Shown piece by piece: positions 56,888 through 64,000 of a stretch of 64,000 nucleotides of DNA. A program made the position numbers and the translations under genes. How positions within the stretch are numbered: position 1 is the first letter of the stretch; every line of letters starts with the position of its first letter. Under the pieces are notes generated by a model. The model saw only the letters and a program-made list of their open reading frames with translations. It was not told where the DNA came from and did no database searches. Location: positions 124,001 to 188,000 of the forward strand of contig CP128433.1 in the NCBI GenBank assembly GCA_032615215.1. Reading direction: 5' to 3'. The stretch is from Microbulbifer sp. MKSA007 (GTDB taxonomy: Bacteria; Pseudomonadota; Gammaproteobacteria; Pseudomonadales; Cellvibrionaceae).

Positions 56888-58065
56888 ATGGTAAGTCGCA
56901 TGGATGCATTGACCGCTACTATGGCGTTGCTGCGTCTCGAGGGAATTGGCCCGGCTCGCTACTGGCAATTACTGGAGCACTTTGCCACTGCCGAAGAGGC
57001 TCTCCAGCAGTTTCCTCAATCTCTTCTGCAAAAGTTATCACCGCGGGCCCAAAACCAGTGGCGGGAATTTTCCAGCCGATCTGCCGCCAGTGAGCTCGCT
57101 GATTGGGTTGAGCTTGAGCGAGCCCGCTGCGCAGATCTGGGCGTGCAGCTGATTTGTCACAGCGATCCCGACTATCCCGCCCTTTTATCGGAGACGTCGC
57201 GCCCCCCGCCTGTGCTTTATATCCGTGGTGAAAAAAGCGCTCTAAATCTACCGCAGGTAGCGATGGTGGGTGCCCGTCGGGCCACTGTGGCGGGTCTGGA
57301 TAATGCCCGGGCCTTTGCCGCGGAATTGGCAGGTTCCGGATTTGCTATCACTTCCGGGCTGGCTCTGGGCGTGGATGCCGCAGCTCACCGGGGGGCGCTG
57401 CAGGGAGCGGGCTCCACGATCGCAGTTTTGGGTAGTGGAGTTGACCGCATTTATCCAAAACATAATCGCTCCCTGGCGGAGGATATTCTCTCTGCAGGCG
57501 GTGCTCTAATAAGCGAATTGCCTCTTGGCAGCAATGCTGAAGCGAAGAATTTTCCTCGGAGGAACCGGATTATCAGTGGCCTTTCAATGGGGGTATTACT
57601 GGTAGAAGCAGCAATGCGCTCAGGTTCTCTGATTACGGCACGTTTGGCGCTGGAGCAGAATCGAGAGGTTTTTGCGATACCAGGTTCTATCCACAATCCA
57701 ATGGCCAGGGGTTGCCACTACCTGATTAAAGAAGGTGCGACACTGGTTGAAACCAGCGCAGATGTAGCCGGCCAGCTCGGCGGTTTACTGGCAGAGCCCA
57801 CACCCACTGAACTCCCCCCGGTAAACCACTGCCCGAGCTTCAGCAACATATCATCAGAGCGCTTGCCGGAGGGCCTCGGAGTATCGAGCTATTGTCTCGT
57901 GATACCGGGATTGAGGCGGGTGAATTGATGGCTGTATTGATGGAGTTGGAGTTAGAGGGCTTGGTAGAGCAATTCACAGGGTCTTACCAGCTAACAATGA
58001 AGGGCAGCCGTTATACAGAAGGGAAAAAACTGGCTAAACCCCCTGCGGAGCCAGTGAGCCTCTAA
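56888..58065 (+). pseudogene. dprA: DNA-processing protein DprA (Smf), frameshifted before the C-terminal domain
   Basis: RecA loader in natural transformation. The N-terminal SAM-like region and the Rossmann core are intact: VGARRATVAG, TSGLALGVDAAAHRGALQGAGSTIAVLGSGVDRIYP, FPRRNRIISGLS, LVEAAMRSGSLITARLALEQ. The reading frame then goes off at a 6-C run (57814–57819) and stops at 57928. Restoring one C continues PGKPLPELQQHIIRALAGG and the winged-helix tail (GIEAGELMAVLMELELEGLVEQFTG) to a stop at 58063–58065, 392 residues in total. Sequencing error is likely. It follows the LysM gene by 66 bp. Confidence 0.85.
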
Positions 58066-58193
58066 AGGTCTTGCTCGGAAGTTACGGAAAGAATTAGTAA
58101 GAATCCCCTTGTTTGATGGTGTAGCCGCCGATCAATTCGCGCAGTTCTGGGACAGCGCTAATACTCAGTGGATTCCAAAAGTGGAGTCTAATT

Positions 58194-59627
58194 ATGGCGG
58201 ATAAACCCAAACTCACCACTGATGCCGGCGCTCCGGTTCCCGATAATCAAAATAGCCTTACAGCGGGGCCAGATGGCCCACTATTGATTCAAGATTATCA
58301 GCTTATCGAAAAACTGGCGCATCAAAATCGTGAGCGTATACCCGAGCGGGCGGTACATGCCAAAGGTTGGGGCGCCTATGGGGTTTTGAGGGTAACCGGT
58401 GATATTTCTAACTACACCTGTGCCCGGGTGCTGCAGCCTGGAGCAGAGACCCCACTGTTGGCTCGATTTTCAACTGTGGCCGGCGAGTTAGGTGCAGCTG
58501 ATGCGGAACGGGATGTTCGTGGTTTTGCACTGAAGTTTTATACGGAGGAGGGCAATTGGGATTTGGTCGGCAACAATACGCCGGTCTTTTTTGTACGAGA
58601 CCCCTACAAGTTCCCGGATTTTATCCACACACAAAAACGCCACCCCCGCACTCACTTGCGCTCCCCTACGGCCATGTGGGATTTCTGGTCGCTGAGCCCC
58701 GAGAGTCTTCACCAAGTGACCATACTATTCTCCGATCGCGGTTTGCCCATATCCCCGTTGCATATGAATGGTTATGGCTCCCATACCTTCTCACTGTGGA
58801 ATCACAATGGAGAGCGCTTCTGGGTCAAATTTCATTTTAAGACTCAGCAGGGACATAGGTACTTCACCAATACGGAAGCTGAAGCTGTGATTGGACGCTC
58901 CAGGGAGAGTTACCAGGAGGCGATGTACAGCGCGATAGAAAATGGGGAATGCCCGAAGTGGACATTCCAAGTTCAGGTCATGCCCGAGGCAGACCTTGGC
59001 AAAACAAGCTACAACCCCTTTGACCTCACCAAGGTTTGGCCCCACGGTGATTACCCTCCCATCGAGGTGGGAACCATGGAGTTGAATCGCAACCCGCAAG
59101 ACTATTTTGCAGAAATCGAGCAGGCAGCTTTCTCTCCATCCAATATCGTACCGGGTATCAGTTTCTCACCGGATAAGATGTTGCAAGCGCGTATATTTTC
59201 TTATGCCGATGCACACCGTCACCGCTTGGGGACTCACTACGAGAGTCTTCCCGTGAATGCTCCCCGCTGCCCGGTCCATAATTATTACCGGGATGGTGAA
59301 ATGAATAGTACGGGTATCCGAAGCGGCAACCCGGATGCCTTTTATGAGCCCAATAGTTTTTCTGGACCAGAGGAGGACCCAAAAGCGAAAGAACCCCCGT
59401 TACCAATATCCGGTGCGGCAGATAGATATGACCACCGCAAAGGCAATGACGATTACAGTCAGGTTCGAGCGCTCTTTGATTTGTTCGACGATGAACAAAA
59501 ACAGCGCTTATATAACAATATTGCAGAAGCGATGGCGGGTGTACCGGATGAAATAATTCAGCGACAATTGGCTGAGTTCCACAAAGTACATCCCAGCTAT
59601 GCGTCAGGGGTAAAAATGGCGCTTTGA
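58194..59627 (+). CDS. monofunctional heme catalase (clade 3 type)
   Basis: 477 residues, typical of small-subunit catalases that decompose hydrogen peroxide. The distal His55 (VHAKG), Asn128 (GNNTP) and proximal Tyr337 (SYADAHRHRLG) are all present, as is FSTVAGELGAADAERDVRGF. The residue after VHAKG is Trp (GWGAYG) where Ala/Gly is usual, a minor oddity next to the heme access channel. No signal peptide, so cytoplasmic. It interrupts the dprA–tsaC neighbourhood seen in Pseudomonas and looks like an accessory insertion. No OxyR gene is adjacent. Confidence 0.93.
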   Translation: MADKPKLTTDAGAPVPDNQNSLTAGPDGPLLIQDYQLIEKLAHQNRERIPERAVHAKGWGAYGVLRVTGDISNYTCARVLQPGAETPLLARFSTVAGELGAADAERDVRGFALKFYTEEGNWDLVGNNTPVFFVRDPYKFPDFIHTQKRHPRTHLRSPTAMWDFWSLSPESLHQVTILFSDRGLPISPLHMNGYGSHTFSLWNHNGERFWVKFHFKTQQGHRYFTNTEAEAVIGRSRESYQEAMYSAIENGECPKWTFQVQVMPEADLGKTSYNPFDLTKVWPHGDYPPIEVGTMELNRNPQDYFAEIEQAAFSPSNIVPGISFSPDKMLQARIFSYADAHRHRLGTHYESLPVNAPRCPVHNYYRDGEMNSTGIRSGNPDAFYEPNSFSGPEEDPKAKEPPLPISGAADRYDHRKGNDDYSQVRALFDLFDDEQKQRLYNNIAEAMAGVPDEIIQRQLAEFHKVHPSYASGVKMAL

Positions 59628-59920
59628 GGAGCTGTTCGCAGGCCCTGTTTAATATAAATTGCCACAGCCTTTGCTCAAATAGAAAGCTGGGCTGAGCAAG
59701 GCGGTTACAACTTGTGCGCAGTTGGGCAATCCGCTAGATTGCAGTGGTTTACCTCGCTCGGCAGTAAAGTAAGTCGAAAGAGAAGCCTTTTGGAGCGATC
59801 CTCGTGGATTTTGACTTCGATCTGCCTGTAGGAAAAGTTGCCTGGCGCCTTGGATAAATTCCATCTTCCGTTGCAGCAAGATTGGCAGCGGCCTAAAAAT
59901 GAAGTAAGACCAGCTTAAAA
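59628..59920. other. non-coding gap with a short direct repeat
   Basis: About 290 bp with no recognised gene. The opposite strand has a 94-codon frame without a ribosome site or recognisable wording. A 13-bp direct repeat (TAAAAATGAAGTA) occurs at 59894–59906 and 59916–59928; the second copy spans the tsaC start. It could be a footprint of the insertion that brought in the catalase, but that is speculation. Confidence 0.45.
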
Positions 59921-60487
59921 ATGAAGTATTCACCGCTTTCCGTAAAACAGGCTGCCCGCGCCCTGGCAGCGGGTGGTGTTATTGCCCATCCCACTGAATC
60001 TGTATGGGGCTTGGCTTGCGACCCCAATAACCTGCTGGCTGTCAGGCGCTTGCTACAACTCAAGCATCGCCCACTTGAGAAGGGTTTGATCCTGGTCTCC
60101 GGTGACAGAAGACATTTTGATCCGCTCCTTAGAAACCTTAGTGATCAACAACAGGAGCAGCTGGATTGCAGCTGGCCGGGACCGGTGACATGGCTCGTAC
60201 CCCATCGGGGCTTAATTCCTGCCTGGGTCTGTGGAGTACATAAATCTGTGGCCCTGCGCTGCACCGATCACCCGTTTACTGCTGCGTTAACACGCGCCTT
60301 TGGCGGTGCTATCGTATCCACTTCAGCAAACCCGGCCGGGTCTCAGCCCGCCCGTAATAAGTACCAGGTACTACGCTATTTCGGCCGCGACCTCGACTTT
60401 GTCGGCGGCGGCTCGACCGGCGGCCGCAGCGCCCCCAGTGAAATTCGCGATCTGCAAAGCGGCCGTGTGCTGAGGGCGGGTGCCTAA
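59921..60487 (+). CDS. tsaC: threonylcarbamoyl-AMP synthase TsaC (YrdC/Sua5 family)
   Basis: 188-residue enzyme making threonylcarbamoyl-AMP for tRNA t6A37. Family features: AARALAAGGVIAHPTESVWGLACDP, KHRPLEKGLILVSGD, and TSANPAGSQPARN near the C-terminus. No C-terminal Sua5 domain, consistent with the short TsaC form. The start ATG (59921) has only a weak ribosome site. It precedes hemF and aroE as in Pseudomonas, where qor often lies between. Confidence 0.95.
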   Translation: MKYSPLSVKQAARALAAGGVIAHPTESVWGLACDPNNLLAVRRLLQLKHRPLEKGLILVSGDRRHFDPLLRNLSDQQQEQLDCSWPGPVTWLVPHRGLIPAWVCGVHKSVALRCTDHPFTAALTRAFGGAIVSTSANPAGSQPARNKYQVLRYFGRDLDFVGGGSTGGRSAPSEIRDLQSGRVLRAGA

Positions 60488-60514
60488 CCTCAAACAGAGA
60501 CGTAGTTTTCGCCT

Positions 60515-61420
60515 ATGAGTGATATCGATACCAAGGAAGTAAAGGCCTATCTACTCGGCCTACAAGACCGTATTTGCAATGCCCTGAGCGAAGAAGACGG
60601 TCAGTCATTTCGTGAGGATAACTGGGACAGGCCCGGTGGTGGCGGTGGTCGAACTCGAGTGCTGGAAGAGGGGAATCTGATCGAAAAAGGCGGAGTGAAC
60701 TTTTCCCATGTTTATGGGGATGGACTCCCGCCTTCGGCCACGGCTAATCGCCCCGAACTGGCCGGTTGTTCTTTTGAAGCAATGGGCGTCTCCTTGGTCA
60801 TTCACCCGCGCAACCCTTACGTACCCACTAGCCATGCAAACGTGCGTCTATTTGTGGCGAAAAAGCCAGGAGCTGAGCCCATCTGGTGGTTTGGTGGTGG
60901 CTATGATTTGACCCCGTATTACGGCTATCACGAGGATGCCGTACATTGGCACCAAACGGCCAAGCAGGCCTGTGAGCCTTTTGGCAGGGAGGTATACCCT
61001 CGCTTTAAGCAGTGGTGTGACAAATATTTCTACTTGAAGCATCGGGATGAAGCTCGGGGAGTCGGCGGACTCTTTTTCGATGATTTTAACGAAGGTGGCT
61101 ACGACAATGCTTTTGCGCTTATGCGCGCTGTTGGCGATAGTTACTTGGAGGCTTATCTACCCATTGTGCAGAAGCGCAAAGAGGCTGCTTACGGTGAGCG
61201 CGAGCGTGAATTCCAACTCTACCGCCGTGGGCGCTATGTGGAATTCAACCTGGTCTTTGATCGTGGCACTCTGTTCGGATTGCAAAGTGGTGGGCGTACA
61301 GAATCCATTCTGATGTCCTTGCCGTCACTGGTGAGTTGGAAGTATGACTGGCAACCAGAGCCGGGATCTGCGGAAGAGAAGCTATACACTGATTTTCTGC
61401 CACACAGAGACTGGGTATAG
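60515..61420 (+). CDS. hemF: coproporphyrinogen III oxidase, aerobic
   Basis: 301-residue oxygen-dependent enzyme of heme biosynthesis. Diagnostic segments: GGGGGRTRVLEEGNLIEKGGVNFSHV, WWFGGGYDLTPYYGYHEDAVHWH and the C-terminal RTESILMSLPSLVSWKYDW. Length equals the E. coli protein. It lies 27 bp after tsaC and 30 bp before the NTF2-like gene, so these probably share a transcript through aroE. Confidence 0.97.
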   Translation: MSDIDTKEVKAYLLGLQDRICNALSEEDGQSFREDNWDRPGGGGGRTRVLEEGNLIEKGGVNFSHVYGDGLPPSATANRPELAGCSFEAMGVSLVIHPRNPYVPTSHANVRLFVAKKPGAEPIWWFGGGYDLTPYYGYHEDAVHWHQTAKQACEPFGREVYPRFKQWCDKYFYLKHRDEARGVGGLFFDDFNEGGYDNAFALMRAVGDSYLEAYLPIVQKRKEAAYGEREREFQLYRRGRYVEFNLVFDRGTLFGLQSGGRTESILMSLPSLVSWKYDWQPEPGSAEEKLYTDFLPHRDWV

Positions 61421-61450
61421 CCAAGCAATTTGTCACAATGGAGGTTTGTT

Positions 61451-61900
61451 GTGCACCCATCGCGATTGGAAGGAATCAACTCCCTGTTTCTCGATTACAG
61501 GCGGCATTTTGAAACGGGAGATGTTGAGCAGATTGCTGACTTTTATCGTTTCCCACTGCACTACTACCGGGAAGATGGCGTAAAGCTCACCGTAGAACGG
61601 GATGAGTTTATCCAGCAGGTGGTTAAGCTCCTCAATGCTTATCGACGCCTTGGTGTCTGTCAGATTCTCGGCACTGTTACCGAGGTGATAGAGCTGAATA
61701 ATTACAGCACCCTTGCGAGCTTGCGCTGGACCCTGTTACACCCGCAGGGGGAAGAAAAGGCGGTAGAGCTGTACAGCTCACAAACCCGCTATTTAGTCAC
61801 CGAAGCTGCCGACGGCCTCAAAATTGACGGTTTAATAATTGTCGATGAAAGTGCCAAGATTCGTGAGGCAGCGAGAGAGCGCAAAAGGGCGGAATCATGA
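61451..61900 (+). CDS. NTF2-like/SnoaL-fold protein
   Basis: 149 residues from the GTG at 61451, which has GGAGG (61440–61444) 6 nt upstream; the frame opens at a TTG at 61430 but that start overlaps the ribosome site. The pattern FLDYRRHFETGDVEQIADFYRFPLHYYRE followed by a beta-sheet-rich C-terminal half (LASLRWTLLH, TRYLVTEAADGLKIDGLIIVD) is typical of the nuclear-transport-factor-2-like cone fold. Function unknown. Its stop overlaps the aroE start by 4 bp, so translation is coupled. Confidence 0.75.
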   Translation: MHPSRLEGINSLFLDYRRHFETGDVEQIADFYRFPLHYYREDGVKLTVERDEFIQQVVKLLNAYRRLGVCQILGTVTEVIELNNYSTLASLRWTLLHPQGEEKAVELYSSQTRYLVTEAADGLKIDGLIIVDESAKIREAARERKRAES

Positions 61901-62730
61901 GTGACCGCTATGCGGTGGTGGGTAACCCTATAGAGCACTCCCTCTCACCGGAGATACACCGAGCCTTTGTCGCGCAAACAGGCGAGGATATCGATTACAG
62001 GAAACTGCTTGCCCCTCTGGATGGCTTTGTTGATTACGCGCGAACATTTTTTGCTGAGGGTGGTTGTGGCCTCAATGTGACGGTGCCCTTCAAGCTGCAA
62101 GCATTTGAGATGGCGGATAACTTGACCGAGCGGGCTGCGTCAGTGGGAGCGGTGAACACCTTGGCACTGGCCGAAGGTGGAAAGATTCTCGGCGACAACA
62201 CCGACGGGACCGGCCTGGTATTTGATATTTGTACCAACTTGGGCTGGGAAATTAAGGATCGGAAAGTTCTCTTACTGGGAGCTGGCGGAGCCGCCCGGGG
62301 AGCATTGCTGCCAATCCTTGCGGAAAAACCAGCACATTTACATATTGCCAACCGCACCTCAGAAAAAGCGGTACAGCTTGCGGCAGAATTTTCCCAGTTG
62401 GGCGAATTAAGTGGTGGCGGCCTGGAGGAATTGAGAGGCTGCTACGACCTGATTATCAATGCGAGTTCCGCAAGCCTTGGCGGTGTGCTGCCGCCGCTTC
62501 CTGAAGGCTGTGTCGCCAGTCATGGTAAAGCTTACGACATGATGTACGCCGCCGAGCCAACGCCTTTTTTACAATGGGCGCGTGGACAGGGCGCAGAGAG
62601 TGCTGATGGCCTTGGGATGTTGGTAGAGCAGGCCGCTGAGTCATTTTTACTGTGGCGTGGTGTACGTCCTGAAACAGCGCCGATCATGGCCAAGTTGCGC
62701 CGGGCCCTCAATCAGACAACCGATAATTAA
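61897..62730 (+). CDS. aroE: shikimate dehydrogenase (NADP+)
   Basis: 277-residue enzyme of the aromatic amino-acid pathway. Substrate domain: SLSPEIHRAF (serines), NVTVPFK with catalytic Lys, and DNTDGTGLVFD with catalytic Asp. NADP-binding domain: GAGGAARGALLPI and IANRTSEKA, where the Asn-Arg-Thr after the second strand favours NADP(H). Overlaps the preceding gene by 4 bp. Confidence 0.97.
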   Translation: MSDRYAVVGNPIEHSLSPEIHRAFVAQTGEDIDYRKLLAPLDGFVDYARTFFAEGGCGLNVTVPFKLQAFEMADNLTERAASVGAVNTLALAEGGKILGDNTDGTGLVFDICTNLGWEIKDRKVLLLGAGGAARGALLPILAEKPAHLHIANRTSEKAVQLAAEFSQLGELSGGGLEELRGCYDLIINASSASLGGVLPPLPEGCVASHGKAYDMMYAAEPTPFLQWARGQGAESADGLGMLVEQAAESFLLWRGVRPETAPIMAKLRRALNQTTDN

Positions 62731-62745
62731 AAGAGAGAAAGCGTT

Positions 62746-63147
62746 GTGCGTGATATTGTGCGAAACCTGTCGATTTGTTTTGCTGTGGGGTGTTTCGGTG
62801 GGCTCTGCTATGCCGTGGGGCTATGGGCCATGGGGCGGTATGGCTTCACCCAGTTTCTAGGGGTAGATTTGGCGCCATCCCTGAGCAATGCCTACCTGTA
62901 CCAGCGCGTAGTTTGGGGTGGAGTTTTCGGGCTGCTGTTTTTGTTGCCTTTGCGCAACGCCTGGTTAATAAGGGGCTTCCTCTTATCCCTGGTGCCGGCA
63001 GGGTTGATGCTGTTGTATCTTCTGCCGCAGAGAGGTTATGACTACGGTGCTCTGGTACTGGGACAAATGACGCCCCTGGTTATCGTTCTAGCTTGTGCCA
63101 TTGGCGGCATAGGTGCATCGGCACTGCTGCGGCTACAGGGTAAATAG
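62746..63147 (+). CDS. hypothetical membrane protein
   Basis: 133 residues from a GTG at 62746, 15 bp after aroE. About four hydrophobic segments are visible (LSICFAVGCFGGLCYAVGLWAMG; VVWGGVFGLLFLLPL; LLSLVPAGLMLLYLL; VLGQMTPLVIVLACAIGGIGASALL). No motif or family is recognised. Placement suggests cotranscription with aroE. Confidence 0.7.
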   Translation: MRDIVRNLSICFAVGCFGGLCYAVGLWAMGRYGFTQFLGVDLAPSLSNAYLYQRVVWGGVFGLLFLLPLRNAWLIRGFLLSLVPAGLMLLYLLPQRGYDYGALVLGQMTPLVIVLACAIGGIGASALLRLQGK

Positions 63148-63152
63148 TGAGG

Positions 63153-63173
63153 AGGCCTTGGTTGCCAAGGCCT
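63153..63173. terminator. hairpin between convergent genes
   Basis: AGGCCTTGG/CCAAGGCCT, a perfect 9-bp stem with a 3-nt loop, 5 bp after the membrane-protein stop and 6 bp before the next stop. No U-tract. Confidence 0.55.
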
Positions 63174-63179
63174 GCCACA

Positions 63180-63698
63180 TCACTGTTTAAATTCGATCTC
63201 AACCAGGCTGCAGCTTTGGGTATATCCCATAGCCCGCTTGATTGTGGGGAAGACCGACGCGGTAGCGACGCTGACCCCCAGCTCGATTCTCTGTCGGTTA
63301 TCCAGTTGTGCACCTATCCGTTCATTGAGAACAGGATCGATCGTTTTGTAGCTGGCCACGGCTGTTGCAAAATCAAAAATGTCCTGCAAGTTCTCAGGCA
63401 GGCCGCTGCCGCCTTGGATACAAGCTTTCACCAAGTGGGGTTCAACACCAGCCTCTAGGGCCATACGCACATTCAGTTGCAGGCACATGCCGCAATCAGC
63501 TACTTGCATTGCCGCTATCTTACTCACCCAAAAAACATCAATAGGTAAAAACTCCCTGTGCATGGATAGGGGCTGAAAATTTCTAAATTTTTCAAAGCCT
63601 TCAGGAGAGCCCTGAAGAAACTCGCGCAAGTAGTCCATGTCATAGCGGTATTTTTGGGAGAAGGCCTCCATTTCCTGGAGGTATTGCTCTTTCGACAT
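63180..63698 (-). CDS. carboxymuconolactone decarboxylase / AhpD-like protein
   Basis: 172 residues from the ATG at 63696–63698, with AGGAG 7 nt upstream; the frame extends further but those residues are not family-like. The redox-type motif DCGMC (CxxC with its preceding acid) in the helix DCGMCLQLNVRMALEAG is as in AhpD/CMD proteins. Other AhpD features (SGLPENLQDIFDFATAV) are compatible. Likely an alkylhydroperoxidase-like thiol protein, though true substrate is unknown. Confidence 0.75.
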   Translation of the reverse strand: MSKEQYLQEMEAFSQKYRYDMDYLREFLQGSPEGFEKFRNFQPLSMHREFLPIDVFWVSKIAAMQVADCGMCLQLNVRMALEAGVEPHLVKACIQGGSGLPENLQDIFDFATAVASYKTIDPVLNERIGAQLDNRQRIELGVSVATASVFPTIKRAMGYTQSCSLVEIEFKQ

Positions 63699-63783
63699 AG
63701 TTTGGCTCCTAATCAAGTCGGATTGAGTCACAGACCATCGGCCTACAACGCCAAGTCTTATGTAAAAGCCTGATAGGTAAAAA
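63699..63783. other. intergenic spacer
   Basis: 85 bp between the CMD-like gene start and the stop of the partial LysR gene, both minus strand. No distinct element seen. Confidence 0.4.
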
Positions 63784-63999
63784 TTAGTTTCTATCGGATA
63801 TTTCGATAGGTGGGCTGTAAAAGTTACCGTAGAGTCGCCGGGCCTCTCGGGCAAACCATTGCGCAGCTAAGCCTTGTGGCGTCTGCTTGGACCAGAGCAG
63901 ATCCACACCGAGGCTCCAGGTATTGAGAGAACCGGTTAAGTTGAGCTCAACCAACCTGCCGCTTTTTAAAAAGGGCCGGGCCAGTTCGTAGGGCGCATT
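63784..63999 (-). CDS. LysR-family regulator, C-terminal part only (runs off the window)
   Basis: 71 residues ending at the TAA at 63784–63786 with no start in the window. The wording YELARPFLKSGRLVELNLTGSLNTW ... LLWSKQTPQGLAAQWFAREAR resembles the final strand-helix portion of LysR substrate-binding domains, including the phrase for a strongly conserved terminal helix. It is likely the regulator of the adjacent CMD-like gene, which is a common pairing, but this is inference from 71 residues. Confidence 0.6.
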   Translation of the reverse strand, partial: NAPYELARPFLKSGRLVELNLTGSLNTWSLGVDLLWSKQTPQGLAAQWFAREARRLYGNFYSPPIEISDRN

Positions 64000-64000
64000 G

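Noticed and set aside
59649..59933. 94-codon minus-strand frame between the catalase and tsaC
   Set aside because: No ribosome site, no known family and it overlaps the tsaC start; not called.

Overview
This window is a chromosomal segment around the replication origin of a gammaproteobacterium. The order atp operon – parB/parA – rsmG – mnmG – mnmE – yidC – yidD – rnpA – rpmH – (origin region) – dnaA – dnaN – recF – gyrB, and further right glyQ/glyS – trkA – rsmB – fmt – def – lysM – dprA – tsaC – hemF – aroE, is the arrangement known from Pseudomonas-type genomes. Protein wording and the extra genes suggest a marine relative (Cellvibrionaceae or Microbulbifer-like), but that assignment is inference.

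Layout. 1–6.3 kb: F1Fo ATP synthase genes on the minus strand (atpD cut by the window edge, then atpG, A, H, F, E, B, I). 6.5–15.8 kb: chromosome segregation (parA, parB), tRNA modification (mnmG, mnmE, rsmG), membrane insertion (yidC, yidD), RNase P protein and ribosomal protein L34, all minus strand. 15.8–16.3 kb: probable oriC with two exact DnaA boxes. 16.3–22.7 kb: dnaA, dnaN, recF, gyrB on the plus strand. Two perfect ParB sites (parS) lie inside recF, so the segregation proteins and their target are about 12 kb apart.

22.7–40.7 kb is an accessory block where Pseudomonas genomes usually have little between gyrB and gmhB/glyS. It holds a metallopeptidase-like lipoprotein, a LysR/SRPBCC divergent pair, a PAPS-reductase-like protein, a GNAT enzyme, a TonB-dependent receptor, an RlmI-like methyltransferase, a GlxA-type regulator, a serine beta-lactamase-like hydrolase, an AT-rich orphan lipoprotein and a large secreted subtilase. 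A decayed copy of the subtilase's C-terminal region sits on the far side of the orphan lipoprotein. 40.7–63.2 kb returns to core genes: gmhB, glyS/glyQ, an LpxL-type acyltransferase, a MacAB-like exporter with two permeases, the TrkAH potassium system, translation-start enzymes (fmt, def), rsmB, dprA, a catalase, tsaC, hemF, aroE. The right edge has a carboxymuconolactone-decarboxylase-like protein and a truncated LysR gene.

A recurring anomaly is that five genes (mnmG, yidC twice, a serine hydrolase, a LysR gene, dprA) are each broken by an indel in a G/C homopolymer of 5–7 bases. In each case restoring the run length rebuilds a full-length family protein. Because mnmG and especially yidC are core genes, sequencing error is the most economical explanation. 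No CRISPR array, tRNA, rRNA, insertion sequence or obvious defence system was seen. The most interesting biology is the loss of the catalytic Asp in GmhB, the parS sites embedded in recF codons, the subtilase remnant, the orphan lipoprotein and the 890-bp gap between mnmG and mnmE.
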